Source of the DNA: Teredinibacter turnerae T7901
GTDB lineage: Bacteria; Pseudomonadota; Gammaproteobacteria; Pseudomonadales; Cellvibrionaceae
Length of the DNA stretch: 64,000 nt
Direction: 5' to 3'
Assembly (NCBI RefSeq): GCF_000023025.1
Contig: NC_012997.1
Location: forward strand, 356,764 to 420,763
The position numbers and the translations under genes were made by a program. Shown here piece after piece: positions 35,833 to 45,755 of the stretch. A model generated the notes under the pieces. The model saw only the letters and a list, made by a program, of their open reading frames with translations, did not search any database and had not been told where the DNA came from. Positions within the stretch are counted from its first letter, which is position 1; each line of letters begins with the position of its first letter.

Positions 35833-37506
35833 TCAGGTTACGTTGGGATAATGCTTGCCGAGTTGACGGTATAGGAACGCATAGCGCTTGTGCTGTTTGT
35901 GCTCGGGGCCAACGGTGCCCACTGCCCGCAGGGATCGGCGACAGAGTTTCTCGTATCGTTCTGAGAAGCCATTGGCTTCAGTGTCGGCCAGGATTGCCTG
36001 GATTAGGTTGAGGTTGAGGCCAATGTGTTTTGGGTAATTTGCGAGCGCTTCCAAGAATACATCGATGGCTTCCGCAAAATTTTTGGTCTCATAGTGTTCA
36101 ATACCCGCCTTTGTTAGTTTCGTTGCAACCACCTTGCCCTTATCGCTAATGGGCTCACCGGTTATTCCGTCGATCATCTGCAGGATATCCGGATCGTTCT
36201 CATGCCGTGCAGCCAGTTGCGTCAGCAGTTCTCGTGCTTCGTCCTCGTTGTTCATGGCATGGAGTGTACGCGCCATCTCCAGGCTGGTCTCCACCGGTGG
36301 CGTTGCGAGATCGTTGTACATTTCGCGGGCTTTTTCTACTGCGGCTTCCGCCTTCTTTTGCTCGCCTGAGCCCAAGTGCAATTGAATTTCCACCAGTTGC
36401 GCTTGAACTGCGATTTCCGGTCGATCTGCGAAACGTTTGCGCGCGCGATCGAGAAAATTATGGCCCTGGCGCGTAAGGGTTTTTGCGTTATTGCTGTTAT
36501 CACCTTGCACCACTTCCGACACTTTACGCGCATAGTTAAAGTAGTCCTGTTCGGATTCGTGGCAGGAATTGAAACCCCACCTTATGGCGTTTTGGTGTGA
36601 TTTTAGGGCTATCTCGTCGTCGTTATTCTGCTCGGCCAGTTCGGCAAGTTGCCGGTGGCGCAATACGGATTTTGGCGATACGCGGGTGGCGTTTTCGGTT
36701 GCTCGTTGCGCGGCAGCAAAGTCTTTGCGTTCTTTGTGCACTTCGGCTAGCAGATCATGTGCTTCAACATAGCGCTCATCTTCTTCAATAATCGAATTGA
36801 GGATTTCTTCTGCAGAGTCGTAATTACCTAATGCGAGTTGGGTTTTACCCATGCCTAACTTTGCCCAGACTAGTGGTTTTTTACCGAGTACGCTTTCGTA
36901 AAGTTTTTGTGCTTCCTTCAGTTGTTTCAATAAAAAATGTAGCTGGCCTTTTATTTTCAGGCAGTCTCCTGCATATCGTGAGTTGTCGGCGATCATCTGG
37001 TTACAGGTATCAAGTGCTGCGCGGTAATCGCCGTCAGAGATGAATTTTTTTATTGGTAAGAGTGTTTCGTGGCGCACTATAGCTTTGTTGAGACGCACAC
37101 GCAGGGATTGCTGGGTGTATGGTTTGGTGATGTAGTCGTCAGGCTGGCATTCGAGGGCGCCAAGCACCATTTCTCGTGAGCTTTCTCCGGTAATCATCAC
37201 AAACAAGCTGGTCATCAGCAGTACCCGGAGGTAACGAACCTCCTCGAGTATCTGCTGTCCGTCTTTACCTGCGCCCAGGTTGTAGTCACATAAAACAATG
37301 TCGTACTTCTTGAAACTGCACGCGCGAATGGCTTCCTCGCCATTGGCTGCAGTGTCTACGCTGTTGACACCGAACGTGCGTAGAGTACGCGTGAGCGAGC
37401 CGCGAATCTCTGGAAAATCGTCAACGATAAGGCATTTTTTGTTGTTGTAGATTTTTACTATATCAATTTGGCGAAGTTCGTTTTCCGACTTCAAATCTAA
37501 ATTCAT
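35833..37506 (-). CDS. response regulator receiver protein with TPR repeats
   Basis: A 557-residue cytoplasmic protein. The receiver domain (about 20-140) has the acidic pocket in CLIVDDFPE, phosphoacceptor Asp in IVLCDYNLG, Thr in VMITGES and Lys in YITKPYT. The remainder is a chain of tetratricopeptide repeats, such as KLGMGKTQLALGNYDSAEEI and HYETKNFAEAIDVFLEALAN, and there is no DNA-binding or enzymatic output domain. It therefore probably acts through protein contacts. ATG 37506 (MNLDLKSENEL) has GGGACA upstream; the longer frame to 37554 is not favoured. No sensor kinase lies adjacent. Confidence 0.87.
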   Translation of the reverse strand: MNLDLKSENELRQIDIVKIYNNKKCLIVDDFPEIRGSLTRTLRTFGVNSVDTAANGEEAIRACSFKKYDIVLCDYNLGAGKDGQQILEEVRYLRVLLMTSLFVMITGESSREMVLGALECQPDDYITKPYTQQSLRVRLNKAIVRHETLLPIKKFISDGDYRAALDTCNQMIADNSRYAGDCLKIKGQLHFLLKQLKEAQKLYESVLGKKPLVWAKLGMGKTQLALGNYDSAEEILNSIIEEDERYVEAHDLLAEVHKERKDFAAAQRATENATRVSPKSVLRHRQLAELAEQNNDDEIALKSHQNAIRWGFNSCHESEQDYFNYARKVSEVVQGDNSNNAKTLTRQGHNFLDRARKRFADRPEIAVQAQLVEIQLHLGSGEQKKAEAAVEKAREMYNDLATPPVETSLEMARTLHAMNNEDEARELLTQLAARHENDPDILQMIDGITGEPISDKGKVVATKLTKAGIEHYETKNFAEAIDVFLEALANYPKHIGLNLNLIQAILADTEANGFSERYEKLCRRSLRAVGTVGPEHKQHKRYAFLYRQLGKHYPNVT

Positions 37507-37643
37507 ACTGGTGTCCCAAATGCGAAACCGCCTGGATAAGCTAATTAAAATCAAGGCGTTAATAGAGAAAGTTTAGGCAAAAAAACGGCGACTTGCCCGA
37601 AACGAGCAGCGAATATTTGGGTTGAATAGGGGGGAAGACAGAA

Positions 37644-37663
37644 GGCGGCAGGATAATGCCGCC
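37644..37663 (-). terminator. weak hairpin downstream of argA
   Basis: GGCGGCA / TGCCGCC stem with a 6-nt loop. A second hairpin (CGCGGCC / GGCCGCG, 37682-37713) lies between it and the argA stop. Neither has a real T tract, so termination is uncertain. Confidence 0.4.
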
Positions 37664-37733
37664 ATTCAGGATTCTTGCGACCGCGGCCGGGAGGAAGGAT
37701 AGCCGTGGCCGCGTTGGCTACTCTGGTGCGTTT

Positions 37734-39059
37734 TCAGGTCTGCACTGCTTTGACGAACACTTTTGAACGGCGCTGATAATTGTAGAGTGCCTTGCGTTCG
37801 CCCGGCAGTTGTTCTACATCGCACTCGCGAAACCCCTGCTCTAAAAACCAGTGCGCCGTTTGGGTTGTAAGCGCGAATAATTGGGTGAAGTTCAGCTTGT
37901 GCGCCTGCCGCTCGATGTGGGTAAGCAGCTTGGCTGCCCGACCGTCTCCGCGATACTCGTTATGCATCGCTACGCACGCCAGCTCCCCTGCCTCACTGTT
38001 GGCAATGGGGTAAAGCGCGGCGCAGCCCACGATGAGGTTGTCTTTTTCCATCACGGTGAAAAAGCCGATCTCAGTTTCGAGATGCTCCCTTGAACGCTTA
38101 ACCAATATGCCTTTTTGCTCTAAAGGTTCGATCAGGTTGAGAATCCCAACTACATCTTCTATGCGGGCGCGTCTTATGGTTTCGTAGCTGTCGCGGTAGA
38201 CCATGGTACCCGAGCCATCGCGGGTGTACAGCTCTTTGATAAGTGCACCATCGTCACAAGCGGAGACTACGTGGGCACGGGAAACGCCGCCATCGCATGC
38301 CTGGTAGCACGCGCGCAGCGAAAAATAGGTATTGGAGCGGTTGTGCTGCTGCTTTTCCAATAGAAACCGTTCGCACTGAAGCAGGGTGAGTTCGCGAAAC
38401 TGTTCCCCCTGGCTGTCTGTAATCGGGCCGTCGTCATTGTAGGCGATCAACTTGTCTGCTCGTAACGCATTGGCGATGGCGATGGCGACATCGGCAAAGC
38501 TGAGGTTAAACGCTTCACCTGTTAATGAGTAGCCAAGCGGGGAAACCAGTGCGAGGCTGTTTTGATCGAGCATGGCACGAATGCCGCTGGCATCGACACT
38601 GCGGACCTTGCCGGTCAGCTGATGATCGATTCCGTCAATCACGCCCTGCGGCATCGCCGTAACGAAATTGCCGCAGCGAACGCGAATTTTTGAGCCATAC
38701 ATCGGCGAATCTGGCAAACCGCTGGAAAACGCCGCTTCAATGGTGAAGCGTGCATGGCCAATGGCTTTCAGGACTTCACCCATCTGCTCGCGCGTAGTGA
38801 TACGCACGCCCTTGTGAAACTCGGTTTCGCTGTTTATCACCGCCAGTTGTTCGTCGATCTGACGTCGTGCACCGTGTACAACTACCAGGCGCACGCCAAG
38901 GCTGCTAAGCAGGGTCAAATCGTTAATAATATTGGGAAAGTTATCCTGCGAAATGCAATCACCTGGCAGCAAAACAACGAAGGTTTTGCCCCGGTGCGAA
39001 TTAATATAAGGCGAGGTGTGGCGAAACCATTGGATGTAATTATTTGATTCGGTGGACAC
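37734..39059 (-). CDS. argA: amino-acid N-acetyltransferase (N-acetylglutamate synthase)
   Basis: First step of arginine synthesis, acetylating glutamate. The 441-residue protein joins an amino-acid-kinase-like domain (about 1-290; VVLLPGDCISQDNF, VVVHGARRQIDEQ), which binds arginine for feedback, to a C-terminal GNAT domain (about 295-435; VACVAMHNEYRGDGRAAKL). It starts with GTG 39059 behind AGAG. It follows argE and phzF on the same strand with short gaps, likely one operon. Confidence 0.95.
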   Translation of the reverse strand: MSTESNNYIQWFRHTSPYINSHRGKTFVVLLPGDCISQDNFPNIINDLTLLSSLGVRLVVVHGARRQIDEQLAVINSETEFHKGVRITTREQMGEVLKAIGHARFTIEAAFSSGLPDSPMYGSKIRVRCGNFVTAMPQGVIDGIDHQLTGKVRSVDASGIRAMLDQNSLALVSPLGYSLTGEAFNLSFADVAIAIANALRADKLIAYNDDGPITDSQGEQFRELTLLQCERFLLEKQQHNRSNTYFSLRACYQACDGGVSRAHVVSACDDGALIKELYTRDGSGTMVYRDSYETIRRARIEDVVGILNLIEPLEQKGILVKRSREHLETEIGFFTVMEKDNLIVGCAALYPIANSEAGELACVAMHNEYRGDGRAAKLLTHIERQAHKLNFTQLFALTTQTAHWFLEQGFRECDVEQLPGERKALYNYQRRSKVFVKAVQT

Positions 39060-39117
39060 GGTGTATCTCTAGGCAAACTTAAGCAGGCAAAATTATCGAT
39101 GAGACGCGACCGCTTTA

Positions 39118-40284
39118 TCAAGCGGCCGATGTTGTCTGTAAGCAGAGCTGGGTAATCAGGTTGGCAATTACATCGACTGCGGGCGCCACCTGTTCGTGAG
39201 CCATATACTCATTGGGTTGGTGAGCCTGATCGATTGAGCCTGGCCCCATTACCAGCGTTTGCATTCCCAGCTTCTGCAGAAACGGAGCTTCGGTGGCGAA
39301 TGCTACACTCTCGGACTTGAAACCGGTGAGTTTTTCTGCAAGCAGCACCAATTCGCTGTCGGCGCTTTGTTCGTAGGCATCGATTCCGCCAATCAAGTTC
39401 TCCAGAGTAAGCGGTGTGTTGTGGGCGTCTCCGATGGGCGTCAGGCGCTGTTCCAACTGGTGATGTAAGTCACCGATGTCCATCCCGGGCAGCGGGCGCA
39501 GGTCAAAGTGCATTTCGCAGTGGCCGCATATACGGTTCGGGTTGTCGCCACCGTGGATATAGCCGGGGTTGAGTGTAGGGAACGGAATTGCAAAACCCTG
39601 ATTGCTGTATTTAGCCTGAATTTCACTGCGGAATTTGAGCAGTTCACCGAGTACGGCATGCATGGATTCCATTGCGTTGTGGCCGAGCGCAGGGTTGGAC
39701 GAGTGCCCCGCCAAGCCCTGAATACGAATGGCTTCCATCATAATGCCCTTGTGCATGCGAATCGGGTGCATACAGGTGGGCTCGCCAATCACCGCGTAGC
39801 GGGCTTTTGGCAGACCGGCTTTAACCAGGGCTCGTGCACCACTCATCGAGGACTCCTCGTCAGCGGTGGCGAGCACAATCACCGGTTGCTGAAGCTTGTC
39901 GAGATGCTCGTCCAGGCGATCGAGTGCTGCCAGCACTACCGGGAAAAACCCTTTCATATCTGTGGCACCGAGCCCGTAAAAACGGTTGTCTCTGCTGGAC
40001 AGGGTAAAAGGGTCTTGTTCCCAGCGGTCGGGATTACAGGGCACGGTATCCGTGTGGCCCGAGAGTACCAGCCCGCCAGGGCCACTACCGCGGGTGGCAA
40101 TCAGGTTGGCTTTGTTATCAGGCAGTTCCTGGAATTCCACTTGGAACTGTTTGGCGGCCAGCCATTCGGCCAGCAGTTCAACGACGTTGCGGTTGCTCAT
40201 ATCCAGCTGCGGGCTGGTACAACTGACCGAGGGCTGGGCGATAAGGTCCGCCAGCCTGCGGGTGAATAAACGGGTATCGATCAT
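39118..40284 (-). CDS. argE: acetylornithine deacetylase
   Basis: M20-family zinc hydrolase that releases ornithine from N-acetylornithine. The 388-residue protein has LVLSGHTDTVPC (metal His and Asp), the YGLGATDMKGF motif, catalytic Glu pair in ATADEESSMSGA, VIGEPTCMHPIRMHKG and GPGSIDQAHQPNEY. ATG 40284 lies 6 bp after AGGA; the frame to 40317 would overlap phzF. Together with argA next door it supports the linear ArgE-type arginine route in place of ArgJ recycling. Confidence 0.95.
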   Translation of the reverse strand: MIDTRLFTRRLADLIAQPSVSCTSPQLDMSNRNVVELLAEWLAAKQFQVEFQELPDNKANLIATRGSGPGGLVLSGHTDTVPCNPDRWEQDPFTLSSRDNRFYGLGATDMKGFFPVVLAALDRLDEHLDKLQQPVIVLATADEESSMSGARALVKAGLPKARYAVIGEPTCMHPIRMHKGIMMEAIRIQGLAGHSSNPALGHNAMESMHAVLGELLKFRSEIQAKYSNQGFAIPFPTLNPGYIHGGDNPNRICGHCEMHFDLRPLPGMDIGDLHHQLEQRLTPIGDAHNTPLTLENLIGGIDAYEQSADSELVLLAEKLTGFKSESVAFATEAPFLQKLGMQTLVMGPGSIDQAHQPNEYMAHEQVAPAVDVIANLITQLCLQTTSAA

Positions 40285-40317
40285 ACATGTCCTGATGGGA
40301 GCTTGGCGCTCCCACAA

Positions 40318-41121
40318 TCATAGATAGAGACTGGCCTTCATAACCGTGACCGCAGTACCGGCAATCAGCACTCGGTCACCTTTTTGCTCTAAGTGTAGAT
40401 CCCCGCCGCGGGCGGAGATTTGCCGTGCCTGGAGTGTTTTCCTACCGAGTTTATTGCCAAAATGTGGCATCAACAGGGTATGAGCGGAACCGGTGACCGG
40501 ATCTTCCGGAATACCTGACGCCGGCGCAAAAAAGCGACTCACGAAGTCTGGTTGTGGGTCGGCGACATAGTCATTGGCCAGGGCGCAACAGCATACACCC
40601 ATGTACGGCAGTTTACGAAGTCTATCCATATCCGGATTTAAGTTGCAGACCTTGCGCGCGCTGTCGAGTTCGACCAGGAGTTTTGTCCCGTCAGTCATGA
40701 GCGCCAGTGGGCGCGCGCTAATGGCATCGATAATCTCGTTGGTAGCGGACACAGGCGTTAATGTTGCCGTGGGAAAATCCATCTCGATCAAACCAGTGTC
40801 GGCTTTTCTGGTGCGCAGCTCTCCGCTGAGGGTGTCGAAATACAGGGTGTCCGCGGAGTAACCCAAGTGGTTAAACAGCACGTGTGCGGTGGCCAGCGTG
40901 GCGTGTCCACAGAGTGCAACTTCAGTGGTGGGGGTAAACCAGCGCAGGCCGAAGCGGTCACCGTCACGTACGGCGAACGCGGTTTCTGACAGGTTCATCT
41001 CGGCCGCAATATTGCGCATGGTCTCTTCGTCCAAAGAACGCTCCAGCACCAGCACCGCGGCAGGATTGCCGGCGAAGGGGCGATTACTGAAAGAGTCCAC
41101 CTGATAAACCGTGAATTCCAT
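40318..41121 (-). CDS. PhzF family isomerase-like protein
   Basis: A 267-residue protein with the two-lobed diaminopimelate epimerase-like fold. The family start YQVDSFSNRPFAGNPAAVL, the catalytic-type Glu46 in NLSETAF, ALCGHATLATAHV and IPEDPVTGSAHTLL are all present. Only PhzF of phenazine producers has a known reaction; most relatives, including E. coli YddE, have no assigned substrate, and there are no phenazine genes here. It sits 33 bp upstream of argE on the same strand. Confidence 0.88.
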   Translation of the reverse strand: MEFTVYQVDSFSNRPFAGNPAAVLVLERSLDEETMRNIAAEMNLSETAFAVRDGDRFGLRWFTPTTEVALCGHATLATAHVLFNHLGYSADTLYFDTLSGELRTRKADTGLIEMDFPTATLTPVSATNEIIDAISARPLALMTDGTKLLVELDSARKVCNLNPDMDRLRKLPYMGVCCCALANDYVADPQPDFVSRFFAPASGIPEDPVTGSAHTLLMPHFGNKLGRKTLQARQISARGGDLHLEQKGDRVLIAGTAVTVMKASLYL

Positions 41122-41251
41122 GATAGTTCCTTACAATTGATGAATGCATGTGGTTTGATGGCTTATATGACGCGAGGGCGACCTTGCCATGTGAGTTACA
41201 ATCTTTACAGACAACCAATGAAAACTGGGTCAATGTTGACCGCGATTATTT

Positions 41252-43030
41252 ATGAAATCTGACTTTCTCGCCGAACGCGCGCTGGACTTGCGTTCACTGC
41301 TTTTAGACCTGGTCGACGAAGGCTTCGTTCAACAGGAAGAAGCCAATATGGTCATGGGGGCGCACCGCACCCGTGAGCAAACGCTGATGCATCCGCTCAC
41401 TTACCTCGCCTCGCAGGAGCTGGAAAACTTGCGGGTACCAGGGAAAAAAATGGATGAGCTCACACTTACCGAGTGGCTCGCGGAAAAAGCAGGGCTCCCG
41501 TTATTCCATATCGATCCAATGAAAATACCGGTAGCGAAGGTTGCGGAAGTCATGTCCTACCAGTTTGCCAAGCGCCACGGTCTGTTGTGTGTGGGCGTGA
41601 CTGCGGAAATAGTGACGATTGCCGTGAGTCAGCCGTTTATTACCGAATGGGAAATGCAGCTCGCGCAAACAGTGCGGCAGCAAATTAAACGGGTTTTTGC
41701 TCGCCCGTCCGATCTCAACCGGTACCGCGTGGAGTTTTATTCGCTGGCTCGCTCTGTCAGCGGCGCAGAGGATGGCGGTGGCAACACCCGCTCCGGTGCC
41801 GCCAATTTTGAGCAGCTGCTGGAACTTGGCCGCTTAAAAGACCCGGAAGCCAATGATCAACATGTAGTTAATATCGTGGACTGGCTGCTGCAATATGCTT
41901 TCGATCAGCGCGCCAGCGATATCCATCTGGAGCCGCGTCGCGAAATCTGCCGCATGCGTTTTCGTATTGACGGTGTACTGCATAATATTTATGAGTTTCC
42001 GGCCAATGTGGCCACCGCGATTGTCAGCCGCTTAAAAATTCTGGGGCGGATGAACGTCGCAGAAAAGCGCAAGCCGCAGGACGGGCGCATTAAAACCAAG
42101 CGGCCTAATGGAATGGAAGCGGAATTGCGTTTATCTACATTACCCACGGCATTTGGTGAGAAACTGGTAATGCGGATCTTCGATCCAGACGTACTGTTCC
42201 GTACATTTGAACAGCTGGGGTTGATGGGGGACGACTTCAAACGCTGGAACAGTATGACCGGTAAACCGCATGGTATTTTATTGGTGACTGGCCCCACAGG
42301 TTCGGGTAAAACCACGACGCTCTATTCCAGTTTGCGCCAGCTGGCTACTGAACAGGTTAATGTTTCCACCATTGAAGATCCGATAGAAATGGTGGAAGAG
42401 GCGTTTAACCAGACTCAGGTACAGCACAATATTGAATTTGATTTTGCCGCTGGAATACGCACCCTGATGCGTCAGGATCCAGACATCATCATGGTGGGCG
42501 AAATTCGCGATCGCGAGACCGCGCAAATGGCGGTGCAGGCGGCGCTTACAGGGCACTTAGTGCTGTCCACCTTACACACCAACGATGCCGCTTCGGCAAT
42601 CACTCGGTTACTGGATCTGGGTGTGCCCAGCTATCTGTTGCGATCCACCGTGCTTGGTGTGATGGCGCAGCGCTTAATTCGGACATTGTGCCCGCACTGC
42701 AAGAGCGAAAGTACCATTAGCAGTAGCGATTGGGAAAATCTGGTACGGCCCTGGAAAGTTGCGCGCCCACCTAAAGTGTACGCTCCCGAGGGTTGTCTGG
42801 AATGCCGTAACACCGGGTATTTGGGACGGCAGGGCATCTACGAGATTCTGACCTTAACCGACAGCGTGCAGCAACACATCAGTGACACCCTCGATCTGCA
42901 GGCGATGCGACAGCAGGCGATGCGTGACGGTATGCGCACATTGCGCTTATCCGGCGCGCAAAAAATTGCCCAGGGCCGCACGACACTGGCTGAAGTACTG
43001 CGTGTTGCACCGCCACCAGAGAGTAGCTAG
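41252..43030 (+). CDS. GspE/PilB family secretion/pilus assembly ATPase
   Basis: A 592-residue hexameric ATPase of the type II secretion/type IV pilus class. It has an N-terminal MshEN-like domain (about 20-150), N2 domain DIHLEPRREICRMRFRIDG, Walker A TGPTGSGKTTT, the Asp box STIEDPIE, Walker B DPDIIMVGEIRD, the His box GHLVLSTLHTNDA and the C-terminal zinc motif CPHCKSE...CLEC. No other gsp or pil gene is adjacent, so the system it serves is unknown: type II secretion of cellulases, an MSHA-like pilus or another. A terminator follows directly. Confidence 0.9.
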   Translation: MKSDFLAERALDLRSLLLDLVDEGFVQQEEANMVMGAHRTREQTLMHPLTYLASQELENLRVPGKKMDELTLTEWLAEKAGLPLFHIDPMKIPVAKVAEVMSYQFAKRHGLLCVGVTAEIVTIAVSQPFITEWEMQLAQTVRQQIKRVFARPSDLNRYRVEFYSLARSVSGAEDGGGNTRSGAANFEQLLELGRLKDPEANDQHVVNIVDWLLQYAFDQRASDIHLEPRREICRMRFRIDGVLHNIYEFPANVATAIVSRLKILGRMNVAEKRKPQDGRIKTKRPNGMEAELRLSTLPTAFGEKLVMRIFDPDVLFRTFEQLGLMGDDFKRWNSMTGKPHGILLVTGPTGSGKTTTLYSSLRQLATEQVNVSTIEDPIEMVEEAFNQTQVQHNIEFDFAAGIRTLMRQDPDIIMVGEIRDRETAQMAVQAALTGHLVLSTLHTNDAASAITRLLDLGVPSYLLRSTVLGVMAQRLIRTLCPHCKSESTISSSDWENLVRPWKVARPPKVYAPEGCLECRNTGYLGRQGIYEILTLTDSVQQHISDTLDLQAMRQQAMRDGMRTLRLSGAQKIAQGRTTLAEVLRVAPPPESS

Positions 43031-43074
43031 CCCGGCAAATCTCGCACGAGTATCCACCAATATTATTTTTAGTG

Positions 43075-43110
43075 AATCCGCCATTCACCCTAAAAATGGC
43101 GGATTTTTTT
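43075..43110 (+). terminator. terminator after GspE-like gene
   Basis: 11-bp stem AATCCGCCATT / AATGGCGGATT (43075-43085 with 43095-43105), 9-nt loop, seven T. Confidence 0.93.
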
Positions 43111-43330
43111 ATTATGTCTGCGCTATCCGTAATACGTTATTCGAACGGCTATTCCCCTCTCCCCGTGTAAAGCTTGCACGAATTGCGTTGTATCAAATCG
43201 AATTTAGTGGGGCGGCGTAGAATATCAATCACGCCTGATTATCCCCCCGTTCCAACCGAACATTCGTACCTAATGGGTCTGCGCTCAAAAGGCGTTGCCC
43301 TTTTCGTTTTTTTATTGTGTGAGGCAATCT
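43111..43330 (+). promoter_or_regulatory. pflB leader
   Basis: No gene. A TAGAAT hexamer lies near 43219. A 6-bp stem AAAAGG / CCTTTT (43287-43292 with 43299-43304) followed by CG and seven T (43307-43313) resembles a weak attenuator just upstream of the GAGG ribosome site. No FNR/ANR box (TTGAT-N4-ATCAA) was found; AATCA-N4-TGATT near 43226-43239 has the opposite half-site order. Confidence 0.35.
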
Positions 43331-45616
43331 ATGAATATTAAGGCAGAGATCTCCGAGAAAGCATCAGAAGTCGCCAGTGGTCCTGTGTGTGACCCATGGG
43401 CGGGCTTCGCTGCTGGCCCATGGCAAGAATCCGTCGATGTAAGAGACTTCCTTCAACGCAACTACACACCGTTCGACGGTGATGATGCGTTTCTCGCCGG
43501 GCCAACTCATCGCACAGAAACTCTCTGGAAAGAAGTCTTGGAGCTGCTCAAAGCCGAACAGGCTGCTGGTGGACCACTGGATTTTGATGCAGATACACCA
43601 GCCACTGTGACCTCGCATAAGCCCGGTTATATTAATCTCGCTCTGGAAAAAATCGTCGGCCTGCAAACTGATGCCCCGCTGAAACGCGCGATCGTACCTT
43701 TCGGTGGGATTCGTATGGTGCAAACCTCTTGCGAAACCTACGGCAAAGAATTAAACCCTGCAGTTCTCGAAGTTTTTAGTAAGTATCGCAAAACCCATAA
43801 CCAGGGTGTGTTCGATGCCTATACCCCTGAAATTTTGCGTTGCCGCAAAGCGGGTGTGATTACAGGCCTTCCCGATGCCTACGGCCGCGGCCGCATTATT
43901 GGCGATTACCGACGTGTTGCCCTGTACGGCATTGATTTTCTCATTAAGGCTAAAAAGGCAGAAAAAGCGGAAACCGAAAGCTGGGATATGGTGGAAGATA
44001 CCATTCGCCTGCGCGAAGAGCTCAGCGAGCAAATTACCGCGCTGCAGGATATCAAAGCCATGGCGGCGAGCTACGGCAGCGATATCAGCCACCCTGCGAA
44101 AACTGCACGTGAGGCCATTCAATGGACCTACTTCGCTTACCTCGCTGCGGTGAAATCGCAAAACGGCGCGGCTATGAGTATTGGGCGCGTGTCCAGCTTC
44201 CTGGATATTTATATTGAGCGCGACATGCGCAACGGCCTGCTGACCGAAGCGGAAGCGCAGGAGCTGATCGACGACTTGGTCATCAAGCTTCGCCTGGTGC
44301 GTTTTCTACGCACACCTGAATACGACGAACTTTTTTCCGGCGACCCCACCTGGGTGACTGAGTCTATCGCCGGCATGGGCTGCGACGGCCGTTCACTGGT
44401 CACTAAAAACTCCTACCGTGTGCTGCAAACGCTGTACAACCTGGGGCCTGCGCCTGAGCCTAACCTGACGGTGTTGTGGTCCAATAAATTACCTAAAGGG
44501 TTCAAAGATTTTTGCGCGAAGGTATCTATCGACACCTCGTCCATCCAATACGAAAGCGATGACCTGATGCGCGATCGCTTTGGCGACGACTACGGGATTG
44601 CGTGTTGTGTATCTGCCATGCCTATTGGCAAACAAATGCAGTTCTTCGGTGCGCGTGCAAACCTCGCCAAAACCTTGTTGTACGCCATCAACGGTGGTGT
44701 TGACGAGAAAATCGGCTTGCAGGTCGGCCCTGCAGCAGAGGTCATGGTCGATGATGTACTCGAATACGACAAAGTGATGGAGCGCTTCGATACCTATATG
44801 GCGTGGCTTGCCAGAACCTACGTTGCAGCGCTAAATGCTATTCACTATATGCATGACAAGTACGCTTACGAGACACCGCTGATGGCGTTGCACGATCGGG
44901 ATGTCAAGCGCACTTTGGCTTGCGGTATTGCCGGGCTCTCGATCGTCGCAGACTCCCTCAGCGCGATTAAGTACGCGAAGGTGACGCCAGTAATCGGCGA
45001 AGATGGCTTGGTAAAAGACTATGTGACCGAGGGCGATTACCCCAAATACGGCAATAACGATGATCGCGTCGATCAAATTGCCTGCGATGTGGTGAGCCGC
45101 TTTATGAACCATGTGCGTGCGAATAAAACCTACCGCAATGCAGAGCCTACCCAATCGGTTTTGACTATCACCTCCAATGTGGTTTACGGCAAAAAAACCG
45201 GTAATACGCCCGATGGACGACGTGCCGGCGAACCTTTTGCGCCTGGCGCCAACCCTATGCACGGGCGTGACACTAACGGAGCTCTGGCGTCGCTGTTGAG
45301 TGTTGCAAAACTTCCCTATGGTGACTCTGAAGACGGAATCTCCTACACCATGAGTATGGTCCCCAATGCTCTGGGCACCGACGATCAGGCAAAAACGTCT
45401 AACCTTGTCGGGTTACTGGATGGCTATTTTGGCTCTGCCGGCCACCACGTCAACGTCAATGTGCTTGCCCGTGAACTCTTGGTAGACGCAATGGAGCATC
45501 CTGAAAAATATCCACAGCTCACTATTCGCGTTTCCGGTTATGCGGTGAACTTCAACAAGCTCACCAAAGAGCAGCAGCAGGATGTTATCAGTCGTACGTT
45601 CCACGGCTGTTGTTAA
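43331..45616 (+). CDS. pflB: formate C-acetyltransferase (pyruvate formate-lyase)
   Basis: Oxygen-sensitive glycyl radical enzyme that turns pyruvate and CoA into acetyl-CoA and formate. The 761-residue protein has the double catalytic Cys at 425-426 ([14 protein letters not shown]) and the radical Gly736 in RVSGYAVNF near the C-terminus. ATG 43331 ([13 protein letters not shown]) follows GTGAGGCA and is preferred over the upstream frame at 43295. The activating enzyme pflA and a formate transporter, usual neighbours, are absent here. It suggests fermentative or microaerobic metabolism. Confidence 0.95.
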   Translation: MNIKAEISEKASEVASGPVCDPWAGFAAGPWQESVDVRDFLQRNYTPFDGDDAFLAGPTHRTETLWKEVLELLKAEQAAGGPLDFDADTPATVTSHKPGYINLALEKIVGLQTDAPLKRAIVPFGGIRMVQTSCETYGKELNPAVLEVFSKYRKTHNQGVFDAYTPEILRCRKAGVITGLPDAYGRGRIIGDYRRVALYGIDFLIKAKKAEKAETESWDMVEDTIRLREELSEQITALQDIKAMAASYGSDISHPAKTAREAIQWTYFAYLAAVKSQNGAAMSIGRVSSFLDIYIERDMRNGLLTEAEAQELIDDLVIKLRLVRFLRTPEYDELFSGDPTWVTESIAGMGCDGRSLVTKNSYRVLQTLYNLGPAPEPNLTVLWSNKLPKGFKDFCAKVSIDTSSIQYESDDLMRDRFGDDYGIACCVSAMPIGKQMQFFGARANLAKTLLYAINGGVDEKIGLQVGPAAEVMVDDVLEYDKVMERFDTYMAWLARTYVAALNAIHYMHDKYAYETPLMALHDRDVKRTLACGIAGLSIVADSLSAIKYAKVTPVIGEDGLVKDYVTEGDYPKYGNNDDRVDQIACDVVSRFMNHVRANKTYRNAEPTQSVLTITSNVVYGKKTGNTPDGRRAGEPFAPGANPMHGRDTNGALASLLSVAKLPYGDSEDGISYTMSMVPNALGTDDQAKTSNLVGLLDGYFGSAGHHVNVNVLARELLVDAMEHPEKYPQLTIRVSGYAVNFNKLTKEQQQDVISRTFHGCC

Positions 45617-45665
45617 GTGGCCGTTTAACGCATAGCAGCACAATAACACCACAACAACAAACCTG

Positions 45666-45697
45666 AAGGGGAAGTCATTAGCTTCCCCTTTTCTTTT
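45666..45697 (+). terminator. terminator of pflB
   Basis: AAGGGGAAG / CTTCCCCTT stem (45666-45674 with 45682-45690), 7-nt loop, TTTTCTTTT tract. Confidence 0.9.
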
Positions 45698-45755
45698 ACT
45701 GGGACGGCATCTGGTAGGATAGGTGGCTGTATTCACTGGCGAGCATGTATGAGAT

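Noticed and set aside
35047-35874. Long plus-strand frame (275 codons) opposite ilvD
   Set aside because: It is a shadow of ilvD, whose full-length motifs on the minus strand are clear; the high GC third positions create the open frame.
39508-40269. 253-codon plus-strand frame opposite argE
   Set aside because: Shadow of argE, which has all M20 motifs in order on the minus strand.
43226-43239. Possible FNR/ANR box upstream of pflB
   Set aside because: The half-sites read AATCA-N4-TGATT, the reverse order of the TTGAT-N4-ATCAA consensus.
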